Below are positions 41,371-53,739 of a stretch of DNA of 64,000 nucleotides, piece by piece. The stretch is from Coenobita brevimanus. Lineage: Eukaryota > Arthropoda > Malacostraca > Decapoda > Coenobitidae. The first letter of the stretch is position 1, and each line of letters starts with the position of its first letter. Position numbers and translations under genes: made by a program. Below the pieces are notes generated by a model. The model did no database searches. It was not told the origin of the DNA and saw only the letters and a list, made by a program, of their open reading frames with translations. The stretch covers positions 763,001 through 827,000 of the forward strand of contig CM064697.1 of NCBI GenBank assembly GCA_032717465.1. The letters are read 5' to 3'.

Positions 41371-41677
41371 GACGAAAGACCTCCTCTTCATTTTATTTTT
41401 ACTCGTTCGCTGGCTGTGAAATCAGTCCTAACACATCTTCCTGAAACATCATGTAATTTTTCTTCATTCTACGCTTTCATAATTTTTTGTATGTTACTTA
41501 TGTCTTTCTAATAATGGCGAGGTTTGTATGAGATAAATTTAACGTGTCATATATCTAATAATAAATTGTATCTTAAGGACAAGGCGCTACGAAGTCTACT
41601 AAATCCAAGAAGATGGGTCGCTTCTTTGTTTTATAACATTTCAACTGTGATGTATTTATGAGTATTGGCAGACGGCG
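41371..41677. other. Interval with a possible M2 half-copy
   Basis: 41540-41597 (ATAATAAATTGTATCTTAAG ... GCTACGAAGTCT) resembles the right terminal repeat of family M2. The left half is not identified. Confidence 0.4.
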
Positions 41678-42183
<506 letters not shown>

Positions 42184-42189
42184 GTGATG

Positions 42190-42460
42190 GCGGGGTTAGT
42201 TGGGCTTGATATTGGTATTGGTGGAGGTTTGGTATTGGTATTGGTGGAGGCCTGGTATTGGTATTGGTGGAGGCCTGGTATTGGTATTGGTGGAGGCTTA
42301 GTATTGGTATTGGGGAGGGCTTTGCTTTGGTACTGGTGGGGACTTGATATTGGTATTAGTGAGGGGTTTGGTGTAAAGTAACAAGTTTGGTATGGTATTC
42401 ATAAGGGGCTTGGTACTGTATTGGTGAAGGTTTGGTATTGGTGATGGTGAGAGGGACATA
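42190..42460. repeat. 23-bp minisatellite based on GGTATT
   Basis: Units GGTATTGGTATTGGTGGAGG plus three bases, four good copies from 42208 to 42300, then decayed copies to 42445. Confidence 0.88.
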
Positions 42461-42659
42461 CTCTGGTCGGGTCAGGAGGCTTTCTATCACCTCCACCTTA
42501 GCGATTTAGTCTGCATATCATACGACTTAATTCTCTTTAGTCTTACTCATATTTTTTTATAAGAACGCAGAGAGCATAAGTAGTATACAGGCGAATATTA
42601 ACATGCTGTAGCCAAAACTATTTATAACGGGAGGACGAGCCGAGAGAGCCTCTTAGTCC
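42461..42659. other. Short non-coding interval
   Basis: Nothing recognised. Confidence 0.4.
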
Positions 42660-43735
42660 ATGAATACATGTCCCTTAATGTTGATGGAGGGGCTGGGTAT
42701 TGGTGGAGGGGCTTGGTATTGGTGGATGGGCTTGGTATTGGTGGAGGGGCATGGTATTGGTTGAGGCTTATTACTGGTAGAGGTGTGGTACTAGTGGAGA
42801 GCTTGGTATTGGTGGAGGGATTGGTATTGTTGAGGGGGTAGGAGTTAGGTATAGAGTGGTTTAGTGGTACTGATTATTGTGATGTGGTAGGTGTGGTAAT
42901 TTGGTGTTGAGTACTGTTGTGGTGGTGTGGTGTTGGTGGTGTTAGTGGTGAGTGTGGTGTGGTATTGTGATGATGGTGCTGGGATGGTGGTGACTCACAG
43001 TGGCTTTGTTCGTTTGGTGCTGTTATTTATGTGGTGATGAAATACTATTGTGTGGTCGTTGTGGTAGGAAAGTATTGGTGGTGGTAATGTGGTGGTGGTG
43101 GTGTGGTGGTAAGGTGTGATGATGGTGTGGTAGTGTGGTGATGGTGGTGTAGTGGTCAGGTGTCGTGATGATGGTGTGGCAGTGTGGTGATGATGGTGTG
43201 TTAGTGTGGTGATATAAGGTACGGTGGTGGTAAAGTATGGTGATTGTAGTGATGGTGGTGGTAATTTAATACTGTAGTGATGAAATACTTTGGTAATGGT
43301 GGTGGTGGTGGTGTGGTGAGGTAGGTCATAATGGTGAAGTATAGTGAAGGTTGTAATGGCGGTTAATAGTGGTGTTGGTGTGGAGGTGTGGCGGCATATA
43401 GTGATGGTGTTAGCGGTGGTAGCGAGTTAGTACGGTATAGTGTGGTGGTCGTGAGATACAGTGATGGATATGGTAATAATGGTGACACTAGCGGTAGCGA
43501 TCGAGTAGTTTGGTGGTAGTGAGGTATGGTGATGGTTATGGTGACGATGGTAATAATTGGCGGTAGCGATCGAGTTGTCAGGTGGTAGTGAGGTAAGGTG
43601 ATGGATATGGTGATGATGATGGTGGTAACAGTGGCAGCAGTTTAGTAGTGTGGTGGTAGTGAGACAGGGTGATGGTTATGGTGATGATGACAGTGTAGTA
43701 GCGTGACGGTGCTGAGGAATAGTAGTGGTCATAGT
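42660..43735. repeat. Degenerate TGG/GGTATTGG repeat region
   Basis: 42680-42850 repeats GGCTTGGTATTGGTGGA at about 20-bp spacing, a relative of the 23-bp array. 42880-43735 is a GTGGTGATGGTGG-type degenerate trinucleotide region. C is scarce on the plus strand. Confidence 0.85.
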
Positions 43736-44455
43736 GTCAATACCGAGGTAGTAACAAAATCGACGTAACCCTGAACTCGGTCTCCTGTGCCAGTCTAATT
43801 AATTCCTCGTCCCCCGCACGTACGACCTGTCTCGGCACCTGTGGACGCTCTCTGGTACATCTCTCTTGCTTCCTTACCTCTGATTGTGCAACGTTTATTC
43901 TCTTGTACTGAAGTATGTAATAGAAGGAGTAGTGGTGATGGTGGTGGTGGTGGTGGTGGTGGTGGTGGTAGTAATAGTAGTAGTAGTAGTTGTAGCAGTA
44001 GTAGTAGTTGCCCCAGGCACATCTGAAACGTGAACCCAATCAACTGCAGGCTTAACTTGCCTTTCTCCTGCAGTCCAAGATTCTCGTTTTGGGGGATAGG
44101 GAGAGAATTTAGGGACGTTGTATCATCGGACAGTGAAAGCAGCTAGTTATACCGGAACCACCACGTGAAGGCGTCCCTTTTCAGCACCAGGAATGGAAGC
44201 AAATCGTGTCGACGATAAAGAGACTGTGTTTTCAAGGTTAGATCTTAGCTGCCTCAGGGAACATTTTATGACTCTGTTTTTAATATCATCGTCTTCACTG
44301 TTCTCCCACATCGCCCCAGCGACACGTCAGAAGAACACCCGCATGATCCTCTTCAATTCCATGGCCTATTTCATATTTTAATCACACTATCGTCAGCCGA
44401 TTTCTGTTCATTGATTTTATTTAACTCTAGTACTGGAAATTATAAAGGCTATATC
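43736..44455. other. Interval with (GTG)n-(GTA)n, no gene recognised
   Basis: (GGT)n and (AGT)n at 43931-44010. The 62-codon frame 44193-44381 lacks recognisable motifs. Confidence 0.5.
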
Positions 44456-44572
44456 CAACCCATCCAGTTCGAAAAGTATCTGTCAGTCTGAATGAAATCG
44501 TCTGGAGGCAGCAAGAGTAACACTAAAGAACTACATTACGGGATCAGTAACAGCAGATATGAAGGTGTCTAG
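44456..44572 (+). mobile_element. M1-family element
   Basis: CAACCCATCCAGTTCGAAAA, then CTGAATGAAATCGTCTGGAG (core almost identical to the copy at 382), then GCAGCAAGAGTAA. The right end is decayed. Confidence 0.72.
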
Positions 44573-45049
44573 CATATCAGTGTAGAAAAAGTGCCCAAAT
44601 GTCAGAAGGTATGTGAGACCTGCAAGGATCAACCCTTTGTTGGTGTGTCTTGGGCGAACTACTGGAACAAAAGGCTGAGTATTCACGGTTTTGTGTGGAT
44701 TGGATGGTTAGAAGGAAAATGAATAAATACGTTCAAATGTAATGTGCACAATTATATCGTAATGCGAGAGGTAATGAGAAGCCTCCAAAGTCGATGAGGA
44801 TACGGCTAACAGGAACAGTGCGCAGAAGCCTGGATGAAAACAGCACACTCTGGACTCCTGCCAACTCTTCACTGGTGCCACGGTATGCTCTCACTCTCTT
44901 ACCCCTGACCCACTGTTAACACGTCACTCATGCTTCGAAGATTTATCTGCGTCACAAAATTCCACGACTTTTTTTCTTTAAGCTTTCTGGCCACCCCTTA
45001 CGGGATTGTGGCGTCTGGCAATAAATAGATAGATAGATTTCTGGTCGTT

Positions 45050-45064
<15 letters not shown>
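44573..45064. other. Interval ending in a retroposon-like 3' tail
   Basis: 44985-45033 reads TTTCTGGCCACCCC ... GTCTGGCAATAAATAGATAG. A GC-rich end followed by (TAGA)n is typical of non-LTR retroposon 3' ends, but no body was matched. Confidence 0.4.
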
Positions 45065-45082
<18 letters not shown>

Positions 45083-45426
45083 AGGCGCCCATCATTCACT
45101 CAGTCCATGTAGTGCTGCCTTCAGGTGACTCTGCACTGAGTGACAAGCCAAATGGTTTACTGCAACACATGACACGATTTGCTGCGATGGGTGGTAACCG
45201 TATAATCAAATGTCGCTTGGTGGTCTAGTGGGGCAAGGCTGTCCTACTGGATGGCGCCCGCAAAGGCTTACATCAGAGGGGTACTTGGGACTTATTTCTC
45301 ACGCTGCCACTCAGGGGCGAGAGAGACTGCTCACCTTAGCCTTAAGTGTCGTGACTGAGTAGCCTAGCCCCCTGTCCCTACTCTCCTGATGGGGCAGAAA
45401 AGGCGAGGATGATGGATGGATGGATA
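45065..45426 (+). mobile_element. Candidate SINE-like element with GATG tail
   Basis: A-box-like TGGTCTAGTGG lies at about 45220; a B-box is not evident. The 3' end has a hairpin CTGTCCC...GGGGCAG at 45372-45397, then AAAAGGCGAGGAT and (GATG)n to 45424. This matches the arrangement at 17492-17556. (GGT)n at 45065-45082 lies at the left. Confidence 0.5.
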
Positions 45427-45979
45427 ATGACGTACTCTTGGAGACCATCGCCTGGATACGGCTGATATTATGCATATGTTTGCCTTCAGTAAAAGTAATC
45501 TCCGTTGATCTGATTGACTCTGATGGAACTGACAAGAGCCGAAAAGGCATAAAAGTGAATCAAAGGCAAATAAGTCAGTTCAATTAGTTCTCAATGGGAA
45601 TAACTGTATTAACTATCGCTTGACCCTATTTGAGTCCTTTAATAGTTTTGAACTGACTTTGATAGACCCAGATTGTCCTGACTGGAAGTGAATAGACAGA
45701 AATGGGCCGGCAGTGCTCTGACTGGGGTCTGGGCATGGCTGAACATTATAAAAAACACTTGGATGGATTTAGTTTGATGTGAATAGACCTGAATTGACGT
45801 AACTGAGCCTGATGTGACCTGGAGGACCTGTAGCTGAGCTTGAATTGATTTGGCGTGACCTGAATGGACCTCAGTGAATATGAATGGACCTAACTGTACC
45901 AGAAGTGGCGTCAGTGAACAGCGTTGGACCTGGAGTGGCTGAATAGATCTGAAGTGATCTACGTGGACCTAGTTTATAT
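45427..45979. repeat. Degenerate short repeat around TGAATGGACCT
   Basis: From about 45770 to 45975 GACCTGAAT, TGGACCT and TGACCTGGA recur every 10-25 bp; weaker hints reach left to 45500. Probably a decayed short tandem repeat. Confidence 0.5.
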
Positions 45980-46510
45980 CTCTCTAGGAGTGGTGGTCCA
46001 GAGGAGGAGAAGGAGAAGGAGGCATGAGGTATGGTACGGGTGGGGGAAGAGGGGTGATGTGGGGGTGGTGGGGGTGACAGGAGGAAGGAGGGGGAAGTTG
46101 TGGTAGCAGAGGAGAGGTGAAGGATAGGGAAGTACTAGGGAAAGGGAGGTGTGGAGTGACAAAGGAAGGGTGAGCTAGGGTGGCAGAGGAGGGGTGAGCT
46201 GGGGAAGGGGGTGGCCGTGGTGATGGAAGACTGTGGGGAGGTAGGGAGGGGAGGCCCAAGATATACGAGCAGCAAATTATCCACGTCACCCCAAACTTTA
46301 CCAAATAAACCTAAATGCCGATACTTGCCTGTGGTAGTTATGGAGCCGTGTGGTGTGGTAGATGGAGTGGTGTAATAGCGTGTGGTGGTGTGATATGGTG
46401 TGATGGTAGTGATGTGGTAAAATGATGGTAGAGTTGAGTTTAATTGTTATAAGGTGTGATAGTGTGGTGGTTTTGTAGAGAAAGCTGTTTGTGTGGTAGT
46501 GTGATGCCAT
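45980..46510. repeat. G-rich tract and TGG-rich repeat
   Basis: 45985-46255 is G/A-rich (GGAGGAG, GGGGTGA); 46330-46500 is GTGGTGTGG-rich. Minus-strand frames of 62, 83 and 106 codons are low complexity. Confidence 0.7.
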
Positions 46511-46539
46511 AATAGATTTTAAAACCATTCCCTCTGTCA

Positions 46540-47636
46540 TTACTACCATAGCTAATACCAGTCATTCTTTTCCTCATTATGAAAGACTTTACTGTTACCA
46601 TATCTACTACCATCACCAGCTATTACCATTATCACGACTACCACCATCAGTACAAGAGCAGCCCTTCCATTTATCACCATTACCACAACTGCCACCGTCA
46701 CTGCAGCCGTCATAATCACTACAACTACAGACTGCAGTTATAACCGTAATCACTCTTAGCATCATTAAGGTATCACCAGAACCACCACTACTACCACAAT
46801 CCCATCAATCACAATCGCTGTAGCTAACACTCGAGAGCCTCCACCGTCACTAAAACTTCCATCATCACCACAACACATCACGATAACCACAACTACTGAG
46901 CCACCATCACAGTTACCACCATCACCACAACTACCACCATCACCACACCTGCCACCGTCACCACAACTGCCACCATCACCACAACAACCACTATCACAAC
47001 TACTAGAAATCACCAGAAAAACCAGCATCACCTAATCATTACCACTGTAGCATTCGTCTTCACGACTACAAACTTGACCATAACTACCATTACAGACTTT
47101 GCTGCAGAATCTATGAATGTCATCCATGCCACATTTTCCACCGCCTCAATAACACCATTAAGACCATTACCATTACCAAACCATCACCATTACCATATCT
47201 GTCACCATCGTTACAAGAGAGGACATTCATCTATACCTTCTTTATCACAACTATCACCACTTCATCAGGCGTTGACAATTTAGCATCTTCTCTGACACCT
47301 ACTACCACTACTGCTACTACCACCACCACAGCTACAAGTATCACCACCACATCATCTTAACTCCCTAACTACTATCTTCACTACTACACCTACCACCACC
47401 ATCACCACCACCACCACCACCATCATCATCATCACTACCATCTCAACTCCCTGACTACTACCACAGCTGCCACCACCACGATCATCATTCTAACTGGCCT
47501 AACAACCACCAATACCAACACTACCTCTACCACCACAACCATCATCGTAACTCCAAAAACAACCACACCACCACTACCACCACCATCATCATCAACTTCA
47601 GCCTTTGACAGTCACCAGTACCAAAGCTATCTAAAC

Positions 47637-47673
<37 letters not shown>

Positions 47674-47800
47674 TTAACCCCCCGCTTCTGACAGCCACTA
47701 CTACCACAACTATCAAAACTATCACCGCCCCTGTCAACCACAACTACCACCATCTTATCTACCACCATTTTCAGTCCATCGTCAGATTATGTTCCCCCGT
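46540..47800. repeat. Degenerate ACC/ATC trinucleotide region
   Basis: CCACCATCACCACAACTACC-type text throughout; pure (ATC)12 at 47638-47673 and (ACC)n near 47395-47420. 46900-46985 shows a local unit of 18-21 bp (CACAACTGCCACCATCAC). Confidence 0.85.
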
Positions 47801-47829
47801 GTCGCGTTGAGGCGGAAGTGAGGACGACA

Positions 47830-48195
47830 GTGCTCACAAATACACGCACATAAACACGCAATCAAATACAAACATACATATACTTACACACACATATATG
47901 CACACAGACACGCCACCACGGTAAGTAACATACACGCACACAGATCATACAGAGTTTATACACGCACACATGCACAAAACCACACGCACACAAACACACG
48001 GATACATGAACACAAACGCACCTACACAGATACACGCACACATTCACGTACATACACATTAACACACGCATACAAAAATACGTACACATACAGGTACATA
48101 CACCCAAGCAAACTCAGATACTTACACGCACAGATGTACACAGACGCACATACCATTACATAAACAAGTACAGAACTCATGCAAATATGAAAACG

Positions 48196-48286
<91 letters not shown>
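47830..48286. repeat. Imperfect CA/CGCA repeat running into pure (CA)n
   Basis: ACACGCACA, ATACACACA and similar phrases fill 47836-48195. Pure CA follows at 48197-48286. The imperfect part looks like a decayed older section of the same array. Confidence 0.9.
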
Positions 48287-48290
<4 letters not shown>

Positions 48291-48612
48291 ATTACAAGCC
48301 AACACACTTCAGTTATTCACTCCTACGCAGTTATGCACGCACTTGCCCTCCCCCATCCTCCCAAACAGATCCCTTCAAATATTCCTTTATTGTCTGACGC
48401 TGGATCCTGTAAGTAGTCGGGATAGGTGAAAAGGTGGCCTAGACAAAAGTACCTTCAAGTATTTATATTCCTTTTTAGTACCAAGCCATCCCCCTTCCAC
48501 GACACGCCACCCTCCCACATTATACTCTTTACCCTCCTACCGCACCCTTTCACCTTGTTCTCGGTCGATCCCTCCTCCTCCTCCTTTTAACCACTCCACC
48601 CTTCCACACTTA
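48287..48612. other. Non-coding interval
   Basis: C/T-biased in 48480-48610. Nothing recognised. Confidence 0.4.
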
Positions 48613-48788
48613 TTAACCCGTTCACCCTGAGGACGTCAATTTGGTCTTGCTCTCTGATGATTTTCATTTAGATGCAGCCTTCATTTACCTCTTCATTATC
48701 GAGAAGCTCTCCTAAAAGTCTCAATAATTAATTACTTACCTGGTTGCAACTAAATTACAAAAAGATGTTACTGTACTATAAGGCTTAA
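48613..48788. mobile_element. Inverted pair of M1-family copies
   Basis: Minus copy, 48613-48680: TTAACCCGTTCACCCTGAGG, GGTCTTGCTCTCTGATGATT. Plus copy, 48690-48788: AAGCTCTCCTAAAAGTC, TGGTTGCAACTAAATTACAA, AAAGATGTTACTGTACTATA and CTTAAG. Arranged head to head like 19649-19850. Confidence 0.65.
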
Positions 48789-48812
48789 GGGCCGTATTCT
48801 AAGTGATAATGT

Positions 48813-48985
48813 AGGCTTTGTAAAACCTTTTTGTTAGCGACTTATCATGCTCATTACACCCCGATATTCTCTTCCATATTATTTATATATATTTGGTACT
48901 GACATATTTTGTGTCAGTAGCGTGCAAGAGGATAAAAGGTGCAATATGCAAAATAAATCGCTTAAGAAGACATGTTACGAAGTCT
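48813..48985. mobile_element. Long-TIR short element (family M2), copy 2
   Basis: 173 bp. The left arm AGGCTTTGTAAAACC ... TTAGCGACTTATCATGC and the right arm, read backwards AGACTTCGTAACATGTCTTC ... AGCGATTTATTTTGC, are complementary over about 40-45 bp. The right arm closely matches the left arm of the copy at 13203, which confirms the family. Confidence 0.74.
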
Positions 48986-49332
48986 CTTGTGCCTTCTGTT
49001 TAACGACCATAATTCTCATAATTTCAGTCGTTCACTTTGGCTGAACAACCTCAAAAGATTTCACGGCTGTGTTCATTTGTGGAGGCGTCTTTTCCTGTCA
49101 CTCCTCTGACGCTAATGGAGTCGTTTGTTTCAGCACCCCTCCCTCTGGCTTCCTGTTCTTCCAACCTCATCCAGAGTTCCATTACTGTACCTCAGTGCTG
49201 GAACATCACTGTGTCATGTAAAAATGCTTTCGTTTCTCCCGCACCCACATTCGTACAAGTTGCTGTTGTCCTCAGCGCCCCTCCCCCGTTCCTTGCCTTT
49301 TGTTTCCCTTTGTTTCAGTTCATCTACTTTTC
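48986..49332. other. Non-repetitive interval, weak coding possibility
   Basis: Frames 49037-49366 (109 codons) and 49125-49358 overlap in different phases and run into the SINE, which argues against coding. Confidence 0.35.
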
Positions 49333-49679
49333 CGCCATTTGGGAGAGGTGGTGGTTGAGTCGGTAACAGGTGAACTGCTGTCCTAATGAACGTGAGTTAA
49401 AATCTCGGCTGGGGCAAGTAACAGTTTAAGAATTCGAATTTGGCAAAAGCAGACTTTACTGATCTGCTGTAAAACCCACTGACATGACGTAAAACACCCC
49501 CGCTAATACCCATACACCAGTACAGTATGAGATAGCCCTCGCATGTATTCAATGTGGACTGTGGGTGTTAGCACCCTAGTGGTGACATATGGAGGTGTGA
49601 AGCACGTAGGAGGACTTCTGAGCCTTAGGGAACACGCTGTAAAGCCTGTGCCCATAGTGGCATTAAAAAAAAAAAAAAA
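49333..49679 (+). mobile_element. tRNA-derived SINE, family S1, copy 3, with poly(A) tail
   Basis: The head has TGGTTGAGTCGGT (A-box position) and GAGTTAAAATCTC (B-box destroyed). The body is the same as copy 1 over its whole length: ACACCCCCGCTAATAC, GCATGTATTCAATGTGG, GTGGGTGTTAGCAC, GTGGTGACATATGG. The 15-base poly(A) is at 49665-49679. Pol III transcription is unlikely with this B-box. Confidence 0.88.
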
Positions 49680-49849
49680 TCCTTGTTCACAACCTAGGCT
49701 AATTGCTTGAATACCTGCACATTCCCCATTTCTCCACCATTTAGTCACTTATCACAATTTGTCTATAATATGTTTCTTCCGAGCAAAATGACTGTTCTTG
49801 TCAACAGATGCTCTTCATTTTTGTTTTTAACTTACATTAACAAATTCTT

Positions 49850-50830
49850 TTGCCGGATCTATTTACTTCTACTCCCATATTTCATCAGCATTGCATCATC
49901 CGCACACGAAAGCGCAGACAGTGTTAAATCAATATTACCTTTACACAGAACTACAAGCCCAAGTGTTTTCAACTTCACAGTTCTTAGCACTACATTCATG
50001 GTGGCATAACACAACCCTGTTTCAAGTCCAACATTTCACTCAGCGCACTAACTACTCTCACAGCTACCTCCTTGCCATTGTACTGTACTTGTTGGGAATG
50101 GCTCCGAATAATCTGCTTTAAGTGCTAATAGTACTACAACAGTGCCTGCTGATGTACTTTCTGTTATAACTTCTCTAGATGCTACAAACAAATTTGTCAA
50201 ATTCCAAGAACTTCTCTGCCAGGTATATCAGAACACATTTCAGTTCAGCATAATTGGCACTTCCTGATCACATATTCTTTTCATAATAACTCTTCAAGTC
50301 TTCCTTTATAGTATATAGACATTGTATCTGTTACTTATCATTCTGTTTCCTTCCTCTTACACAAAGGTGCTATGACTTCTTTTTTCCAGTCATTAGATTT
50401 CCTTGTGTCAGTGCTAACCTACAAACTTCCAAACCCAGTTCACTGTTTTCTCCCTCCCCATAACATCATCCTGCATACACCCCCTGGCTCCTTTCCCGGC
50501 ATGAGTTTTTGTTTACTGCCAAGTGTACGTCACCCAACTGACCTCTCAACTTTCGCTCCACCCACTGGTCTAGCCATCCTCTCTTAATCAACACATTTAG
50601 TAATCACGTGAAATGCTCTCTTCATCTCCCGGGATATCACACCTTTCCCCCAGAACTAATCCATCAGTCGCTTCCTCCTCCACCTCTGACTACTCTTTCT
50701 CCTCTTTCATTTTTTTTAAATTCCTTCCACAACAACTTATTGTGTTCTCGCACACAACTGAACTGCCTCCCAAATTCCTCATTCACTTTTTCTAACTTCC
50801 CTTTTCCCACTCTTTGTTCCCCATCCTTTA
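49850..50830 (-). pseudogene. Decayed LINE (non-LTR retrotransposon) reverse transcriptase
   Basis: Reading the minus strand from 50830 down, fragments of a non-LTR reverse transcriptase appear in the correct order with plausible spacing. First is a linker-like FGRQFSCVREHNKLLWKEF (about 50717-50780), then REHFT-stop-LLNV (50592-50621). Next come WKKEVIAPLC (50359-50388) and LDLKQGCVMPP (ending at 49999). SCADDAMLM (49883-49909) keeps the catalytic Asp-Asp of the polymerase. Motif spacings are about 77, 121 and 39 codons. Several stops and at least one frameshift show that it is dead. The 5' side is cut at a CA array; no endonuclease domain or 3' end was identified. The family is known to copy RNA into DNA at the target site. 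Confidence 0.8.
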
Positions 50831-50841
50831 CTTAAGCCTAG

Positions 50842-50978
<137 letters not shown>

Positions 50979-51000
50979 GTGTGCATAGCCTATATATACA

Positions 51001-51180
51001 TAGAGAGAGAGAGAGAGCCTACGAGTACATATATATGTGCATACATATGTGTGTACTGTACATGCGTGTGTGTTCGTATATCAATCTATCTAGCTATCTA
51101 ATCTATATGTCTATCTATCTATCTATTTATCTATCTATCGATCTGTCTATATATATATATACACACGTGTATATTTATGC
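51001..51180. repeat. (GA)n, (TCTA)n and TA-rich repeats
   Basis: GA at 51003-51017, TCTA/TCTG at 51079-51148, TATATATA at 51148-51160. Confidence 0.9.
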
Positions 51181-51330
51181 GTAAGTTTGCATATATGCTC
51201 AAATACCTAATCATATCCAGATATAAACACCTTTACTACACTGATATACTGTACACGCCAGCTGCACACACACACACCTCCTGTGACCTCGTTTCTTGTG
51301 TGTTGCTTCCGTAACGTTATCCCACCGTCA

Positions 51331-51331
<1 letters not shown>

Positions 51332-51399
<68 letters not shown>
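51332..51399. repeat. (CA)n microsatellite
   Basis: 68 bp of CA. A short CA run also lies at 51265-51278. Confidence 0.97.
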
Positions 51400-51401
<2 letters not shown>

Positions 51402-51714
51402 TCACGATAGTTTACATGAGGCGCCTTTTCTACCACTCACGCCACCCCCCTCACCCTCCGTGGCGCAGTTTGTGAAGTTGTGAGTGACCTGGCTGGCTGT
51501 AACACCGTCTGACACGTAATAAATGCCAGTCCCAAGATCAGAACATCGGCAGGGAATATAGCTGCTGCTCCTGTTCTAACTTCTTCCTGTGTTGCCATAT
51601 TTTCCCACACGTCCAGGTGTACCATAGCGTTTTATAACCTAGGTACGGGCACTGCAGGACCAGACCTTTCCATTAGCGGGGGGTGAGGTCGGATTTTACG
51701 CTGGGACTAGCTCT
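51400..51714. other. Non-repetitive interval, no gene recognised
   Basis: Only a 62-codon minus frame (51437-51625) without recognised motifs. Confidence 0.4.
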
Positions 51715-52040
51715 CTTTATGCGTCTGACTCTAGGCATAGACGTGATAGCCTGTTCCCTAAGGGCCAGCGGATCTCCAGCGGCTCACACACCTTCACATA
51801 TCACCACTTCGACACTAATAACTACCTTCTAGATTGAATACATGCTTTACCTGTCACATTCAACACTAGTATAATGATAATAGGAGGGGTGTTTGTATGG
51901 CATGGTAGGGGGTCTTGTGGACAGTCAATAAAGTTTGTGTTAATGAAATTCAAATAATCAAACTTTTTTCTGTCCTAACCGGGGATCGAACTCACACCCT
52001 TTCGAACAGCAGGTTATTTCTTTAACCATCTTACAAGAAA
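51715..52040 (-). mobile_element. tRNA-derived SINE, family S1, copy 4, no A tail
   Basis: Read on the minus strand: head TGGTTAAAGAAAT, B-box-like AGTTCGATCCC (about 51985), then the S1 body (complements of CACCCCTCCTATTATC, GAATACATGC, GTGGTGATAT). The A tail is absent or degraded. The most diverged of the four copies. Confidence 0.8.
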
Positions 52041-52147
52041 ATAACCAAGATTTTTCAGCTCAGTTACCACTTGATTTAATCGCACCTTATTGTAGTTACA
52101 AGGCAATTACTCCTCTCACTAAGTTATCCAGTTGCCACAGCCTTAGA

Positions 52148-52184
<37 letters not shown>

Positions 52185-52523
52185 CGAGGTGACTGTGGGC
52201 GTTTTGGTTATATAATGCCACCGAGCGAAGTAGGCTGGTCATCTGCCCTGAAATGAACTGCACCGCGACGCCTTTACACCTCGAAGGGGGCAAAATGAGA
52301 TGGCCCGTTACCTTGTACCTATTTACTGTTATATTTATTGAGATTATTACACTCTCCATTATGACCATGATCGAAGAGTGTATTATGACCTGTTTATTGT
52401 TATTTTTGTTGTTACTTGTCGTTGTTGTGGTTGTTGTTGTTGTGTTTATCGAGCAGGTCAGCGTTAATGCTCTCACTTCCATCAACGATTTCATGCGAGG
52501 GCTCAGGGGTCAGAGTGGGGATT

Positions 52524-52531
<8 letters not shown>
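52041..52531. repeat. Interval with (GT)n and (TTG)n
   Basis: (GT)n at 52150-52182 and (TTG)n-like tracts at 52384-52445. Frames of 111-132 codons mix repeat and unique sequence and show no domain. Confidence 0.6.
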
Positions 52532-52568
<37 letters not shown>

Positions 52569-52594
52569 ATGGCAAGCTGTGTCCATAGAATTTT

Positions 52595-52668
<74 letters not shown>

Positions 52669-52921
52669 CAGAAAACTTGTTTGCCCGTATAATTGTTCCT
52701 TCCTTTCAGGATCATAACATACCGTATCTTCTCCCTCATTGTGTCATTCATCTTTGTTTCGGAGAGAGAGAGAGAGAGAGAGAGACCGTGCCTGAGAATA
52801 CCTAATGGATAACATAGTATTGTGAATCGAAATACGTCTATTATTCAAAGGGGTAAGTTTATACACATCACATTTGGGAGGGAGGGAGGGGGGTCGATCG
52901 AAATGTCCGGAGGAGTTTTGG

Positions 52922-52996
<75 letters not shown>
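52532..52996. repeat. Cluster of four dinucleotide arrays
   Basis: (CT)n at 52532-52565, (GT)n at 52597-52663, (GA)n at 52761-52785 and (GT)n at 52924-52996. The 19-mer GTGTCATTCATCTTTGTTT occurs exactly at 52741 and again at 53011, hinting at a 270-bp duplication. Confidence 0.94.
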
Positions 52997-52998
<2 letters not shown>

Positions 52999-53159
52999 GA
53001 CAGGGATTTTGTGTCATTCATCTTTGTTTTTCCCATGGTTTTATGTTTGTTTCGTTTCTTGTTTCTGGAGTCCTGTTTATGGGATTTTTCTTTTCTGTGT
53101 ATTATTTTGTTTTTGTGTTTATGAGTCTAGTTATTTTTTCTGGGTTGTTGATTTAGGGA

Positions 53160-53209
53160 TATTCCTTCCATCCATCCGTCCATCCACCCATCCATCCATC
53201 CATCCATCT

Positions 53210-53245
<36 letters not shown>

Positions 53246-53620
53246 TCCTTCCTTCTTTTCATCAATCTTTCCTTCCTTCCTTCCTTCCTTCCTTGTTTAT
53301 TAATTCCTCATCCATACTTTCACTTTTTCGTTCACTGTCTTCCAAAAACCTATCCACATGTCCATCCAGCCATCCATCACTCTATCTCAGCCATCCAGTC
53401 ATCCCTCCACCCACTTTTCCTACTGTTATTTCATTCTCTCATTCATAAATCCACATACACCTCCATTCATTTCATTATCCAGTGTTCCATCTGCTTATCC
53501 ATTCATCCCCCTGCTACAATCAGTACTCCAGTCTTTCCATTCATACGCATCAGTCTTCCGGCCACCCATTCCCTCTGCCTTCATTCCTCATTCTTCATCG
53601 TTTCCATCGACCTGACACTG
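53160..53620. repeat. CATC / CTGC / CTTC tetranucleotide repeats and decayed flank
   Basis: CATC at 53167-53209, CTGC at 53211-53243, CTTC at 53243-53255 and 53269-53294. 53340-53620 continues as degenerate CATCCA-rich text. The 421-codon frame from 52874 that reads GT repeat, CATC repeat and the next minisatellite is rejected as a gene. Confidence 0.9.
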
Positions 53621-53739
53621 CCACATCGACATCACCACCGCCTTCATATCGACACCGCCACCACTACCACCACCAACAACAACCTATTGACACCACCACT
53701 ACTACCTTCACTAAGGCCCAGCCACTATCAGATCGACCC

